36,920 nucleotides of DNA, from the NCBI GenBank assembly GCA_903895255.1, contig CAITTG010000061.1, positions 1 through 36,920 on the forward strand, read 5' to 3'. The stretch comes from an uncultured Verrucomicrobia subdivision 3 bacterium. GTDB lineage: Bacteria; Verrucomicrobiota; Verrucomicrobiia; Limisphaerales; UBA11358. Position 1 is the stretch's first letter; the number at the start of each line of letters is the position of its first letter. Positions 34,491 to 36,920 of this stretch are shown here, one piece after another. The notes under the pieces were generated by a model. The model was given only the letters and a program-made list of their open reading frames with translations. It had not been told where the DNA came from and did not search any database. The position numbers and the translations under genes are program-made.

Positions 34491-35672
34491 GTGAGCGAAC
34501 CCTTCCCCAAACCGGCCCCGGTCACGCAACGCTGGCAAGGCATCCAGCGGGGCAAAAACCGTCATCCCTTCGAATGGCTGGTGGAAAAAATGATTTTCCT
34601 CGTGTCGCTCACCGCCATCCTCATGGTGTTTCTGATCTTTGCCTTCGTCACCCGCGAGGCCGTCCCTATTCTGTTCGGCCAGATGAACAGCGCCGCCAAA
34701 CAACCGGTGATTCCCGTGGCGGAAATGGATAAAATGCCACCGGAAGTCCTGCGCAATTATCTGGAGTTGACCCGGGAGGAATTCGCGAGCATGGACCATG
34801 ACACCCGGCAGCTCCTTATGCAGACCAAGGTGGACGCTGCCAAGGACGTTTCCACCGACAAAGACGCCAGCCTCAACACCACGGAGTGGCGGTATTTGTT
34901 CCTGCCCTACCAATGGACCGGTTATGACCGCCCGGCCTATATCTGGCAGCCGGTTTCCACCATTAAAAAATATAACATCGTGCCCCTGATTGTGGGCAGC
35001 ATCAAAGCCACGGTGGTGGCCCTCCTGTTTGCCGTGCCCCTCGCCCTGGCCGCCGCCATTTATGTCTCCCAACTGGCGCGGCCTAAGTTCAAAGAAGTCA
35101 TCAAACCGGCGATTGAACTCCTCTCCGGCGTGCCCTCGGTGGTGGTGGGCTTTTTCGCGTTGATCGTGATCGCCACGTTTTTGCAGGGAATTTTCGGTTA
35201 TGAATCGCGGCTGAACGCCTTCGTGGCGGGCATTGGCCTCGGCTTCGCCATCATTCCCGTGGTGTTTTCCATCGCCGAGGATTCCCTCACTAGTGTGCCC
35301 CGCAGCTATACCCAGGCCGCCCTCGCCCTGGGCGCGTCCCGCTGGCAGGCGGCCTGGCAGGTGGTGCTGCCGGCGGCCATCCCCGGGGTGTTCGCCGCGA
35401 TTGTCCTGGGCTTCGGCCGCGCCATGGGCGAAACCATGATCGTCCTGCTCGCCAGCGGCAACGCCAGCATCATGTCGTGGGATATTTTCGACTCCGCCCG
35501 CACCATCACCGCCACCATCGCCGCCGAAATGGGCGAGGTCGTCGCCGGCGGCGACCATTACCGGATTCTGTTCCTCATCGGCGCCATGCTCTTTGTGGTG
35601 ACCTTCTTTTCCAACATGGCCGCCGAACTCGTCATGGAACGCTTGAAAAGGCGGCTGGAGGGCAAGGCCTGA
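34491..35672 (+). CDS. pstC: Phosphate ABC transporter permease PstC
   Basis: PstC is one of the two membrane subunits of the Pst importer. The 393-residue product starts with GTG (MSEPFPKPAPV). The first membrane segment is about 34-52. An extra-long periplasmic stretch (about 53-160) precedes the remaining five segments, starting with VPLIVGSIKATVVALLFAVP. The ABC-coupling EAA loop is QAALALGASRWQAAWQVVLP, followed by GFGRAMGET. The 393 residues exceed the roughly 320 of E. coli PstC because of the long first loop. The stop codon overlaps the pstA start by one base (TGATG), so the two are coupled. Confidence 0.94.
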   Translation: MSEPFPKPAPVTQRWQGIQRGKNRHPFEWLVEKMIFLVSLTAILMVFLIFAFVTREAVPILFGQMNSAAKQPVIPVAEMDKMPPEVLRNYLELTREEFASMDHDTRQLLMQTKVDAAKDVSTDKDASLNTTEWRYLFLPYQWTGYDRPAYIWQPVSTIKKYNIVPLIVGSIKATVVALLFAVPLALAAAIYVSQLARPKFKEVIKPAIELLSGVPSVVVGFFALIVIATFLQGIFGYESRLNAFVAGIGLGFAIIPVVFSIAEDSLTSVPRSYTQAALALGASRWQAAWQVVLPAAIPGVFAAIVLGFGRAMGETMIVLLASGNASIMSWDIFDSARTITATIAAEMGEVVAGGDHYRILFLIGAMLFVVTFFSNMAAELVMERLKRRLEGKA

Positions 35673-36625
35673 TGTCCAAGCCCGCCGCCCCCAACACCAC
35701 CGATTTCCAGTCCAAGGAATTTCGCTTCAGCTCATTTTTTTTCACCGGCCTCACCGGCCTCGCCACCTACCTCATTCTCGCCCTGCTCGCGGTGATCCTC
35801 GTGAATGTGGTGATCCATGGCTGGCCCGGCTTGTCCTGGCGCTTTGTCTCCACCATTCCCAAAAAGGACGTCTTTGACCCGGCCACCACCGGCATCCTGC
35901 CCATGATCGTCGGCACCACCATCCGCGTGATCGTCATGACCATCTTCGTGCTGCCCGTCGGCGTCATCACGGCCGTTTACCTGACCGAATACGCCCGGAA
36001 CACCTCGCGCGTGACCCGGATCATTCGCACCGCCGTGAACAATCTCGCCGGCGTTCCCTCGGTGGTCTTCGGTTTGTTTGGCCTCGGCTTCTTCATCAAT
36101 TTCGTCGGCCATAATCTGGATTTGCTGCTGAATAACGGCGAAAAAGCCTGGGGCCAGCCCTCCTTGATCTGGGCCTCTCTCACGCTGGCCGTCATGACCC
36201 TGCCCGTGGTCATCGTGGCCACGGAGGAAGCCCTCAAATCCGTCCCTCAAGGGCTGCGCGAGGCCAGCCTGGCTCTCGGCGCCACCAAGCTCAAAACCAT
36301 CATCAAAATCGTGCTGCCCCAAGCCCTGCCTGGCATCCTCACCGGTGGCATTCTCGCCGTCAGCCGCGCGGCGGGTGAGGTGGCCCCCATTCTGTTCACC
36401 GGCGTGGCCTACTATATGTCCAACCTGCCCACCCACCTGACCGACCAGTTCATGGATTTGGGCTACCATGTGTTCGTGCTCTCCACCCAGTCTCCCAACA
36501 TTGACCAAACCCAGCCCATCCTCTACGCCACCGTGCTGGTGCTGTTGATTCTGACCTTTGCCCTGAACATCGTCGCCATTTTCGTGCGCTCGCGCATGCG
36601 CCGCCACCAGCGTTCCCTTCACTAA
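35672..36625 (+). CDS. pstA: Phosphate ABC transporter permease PstA
   Basis: PstA is the second membrane subunit. The 317-residue product begins [17 protein letters not shown]; a GGAGGGCAAGG stretch just upstream is one of the few Shine-Dalgarno-like sequences in the window. Membrane segments start at [18 protein letters not shown]. The coupling loop reads [25 protein letters not shown], followed by [16 protein letters not shown], typical of PstA. pstB follows after eight bases. Confidence 0.95.
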   Translation: MSKPAAPNTTDFQSKEFRFSSFFFTGLTGLATYLILALLAVILVNVVIHGWPGLSWRFVSTIPKKDVFDPATTGILPMIVGTTIRVIVMTIFVLPVGVITAVYLTEYARNTSRVTRIIRTAVNNLAGVPSVVFGLFGLGFFINFVGHNLDLLLNNGEKAWGQPSLIWASLTLAVMTLPVVIVATEEALKSVPQGLREASLALGATKLKTIIKIVLPQALPGILTGGILAVSRAAGEVAPILFTGVAYYMSNLPTHLTDQFMDLGYHVFVLSTQSPNIDQTQPILYATVLVLLILTFALNIVAIFVRSRMRRHQRSLH

Positions 36626-36633
36626 CCAGATTT

Positions 36634-36920
36634 ATGCCGGAAATATCCCTGCCCAAAATAACGCCGACCGACGCGCCCGCCGCCCTGGTCTCCCGGGGGG
36701 CGCCGTTGATCAGCATCGAAAACCTCGCCCTTTACTACGGCCCCAGCCGGGCGCTGAAAAACATCTCCCTCGCGCTGGATGAACGTGTCGTCACCGCCTT
36801 CATCGGCCCCTCCGGCTGCGGCAAATCGACACTGTTGCGCACGCTCAACCGCATGTTCGAGCTTTACCCCGAGCAGCGCGCGGAGGGCGAGATCGTGATG
36901 GACGGCGAGAACCTGCTGAC
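36634..36920 (+). CDS. pstB: Phosphate ABC transporter ATP-binding protein PstB (partial, cut by window end)
   Basis: Only the first 95 codons are present. The frame begins [19 protein letters not shown], a 24-residue extension before the usual start ([20 protein letters not shown]). The Walker A motif GPSGCGKST and the PstB-typical [17 protein letters not shown] follow. PstB hydrolyses ATP to drive phosphate import. The extension is longer than in E. coli PstB. The gene continues beyond the window. Confidence 0.93.
   Translation, partial: MPEISLPKITPTDAPAALVSRGAPLISIENLALYYGPSRALKNISLALDERVVTAFIGPSGCGKSTLLRTLNRMFELYPEQRAEGEIVMDGENLL

Noticed and set aside
33945..35558. A 537-codon minus-strand frame opposite pstS-pstC
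   Set aside because: It is His/Gly/Asp-rich, antisense to two well-identified genes, and crosses their junction.
1..36920. tRNA genes, CRISPR arrays, integrases or transposases
   Set aside because: I looked for T-loop/CCA patterns, regular direct repeats with spacers, and recombinase motifs and found none. The only element of a mobile type is the fold-back at 1-315.

Overview
The window looks like chromosomal DNA of a GC-rich member of the Verrucomicrobiota, probably close to the Pedosphaera/Limisphaera group. Nothing in it names a species. The pointers are: a prepilin with an N-terminal HGFTLIELL cleavage and methylation motif and a C-terminal DGH box; very long secreted Ig-like and beta-strand-repeat proteins that share a C-terminal RFY/FYR...P module; a GT-C-like membrane protein with TPRs; and start codons that mostly lack a Shine-Dalgarno sequence. 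I see no phage, transposase, CRISPR array or tRNA.

Layout. Bases 1-315 form a long fold-back (inverted-repeat) element. It is followed by a DUF3313-type lipoprotein (334-1086) and two divergent outer-membrane proteins of the MetA/'transporter' family (1139-2101 minus, 2639-3553 plus). The 0.5 kb gap between these two carries a striking series of short dyads. Next, on the minus strand, come a 1486-residue secreted pectinesterase-like protein (3836-8296) and a three-gene operon of ECF sigma factor, small membrane (putative anti-sigma) protein and larger membrane protein (11134 down to 8409).

From 11325 to 20571 the plus strand holds an information-processing block: nusA, infB, rbfA, a DHH-family nrnA-like phosphoesterase, truB, ribF and then the principal sigma factor rpoD. 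nusA has a good sigma-70 promoter and a terminator-like hairpin in its leader, which suggests attenuation. infB, rbfA, nrnA and truB supply translation initiation, 30S maturation, nanoRNA turnover and tRNA modification; ribF supplies FMN/FAD.

From 20675 to 28749 there is a mixed set: the TPR membrane protein, an APC-type transporter with a soluble C-terminal domain, a GHL10/DigH-like glycosidase, a DedA-rhodanese protein whose rhodanese half is frameshifted, and the RNase P RNA gene (rnpB, minus strand) with a clear promoter.

From 28864 to 33208 a prepilin-like gene lies upstream of a 1121-residue autotransporter-type beta-strand-repeat protein. The right end is the high-affinity phosphate uptake operon pstS-pstC-pstA-pstB, with pstB cut by the window edge. 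A Pho-box-like direct repeat lies upstream of pstS and a strong two-tier RNA hairpin lies between pstS and pstC.

Most of the window is ordinary housekeeping. The points most worth a second look are the fold-back element, the dyad series at 2464-2587, the nusA leader, the pectinesterase that lacks one catalytic motif, and the rhodanese frameshift.
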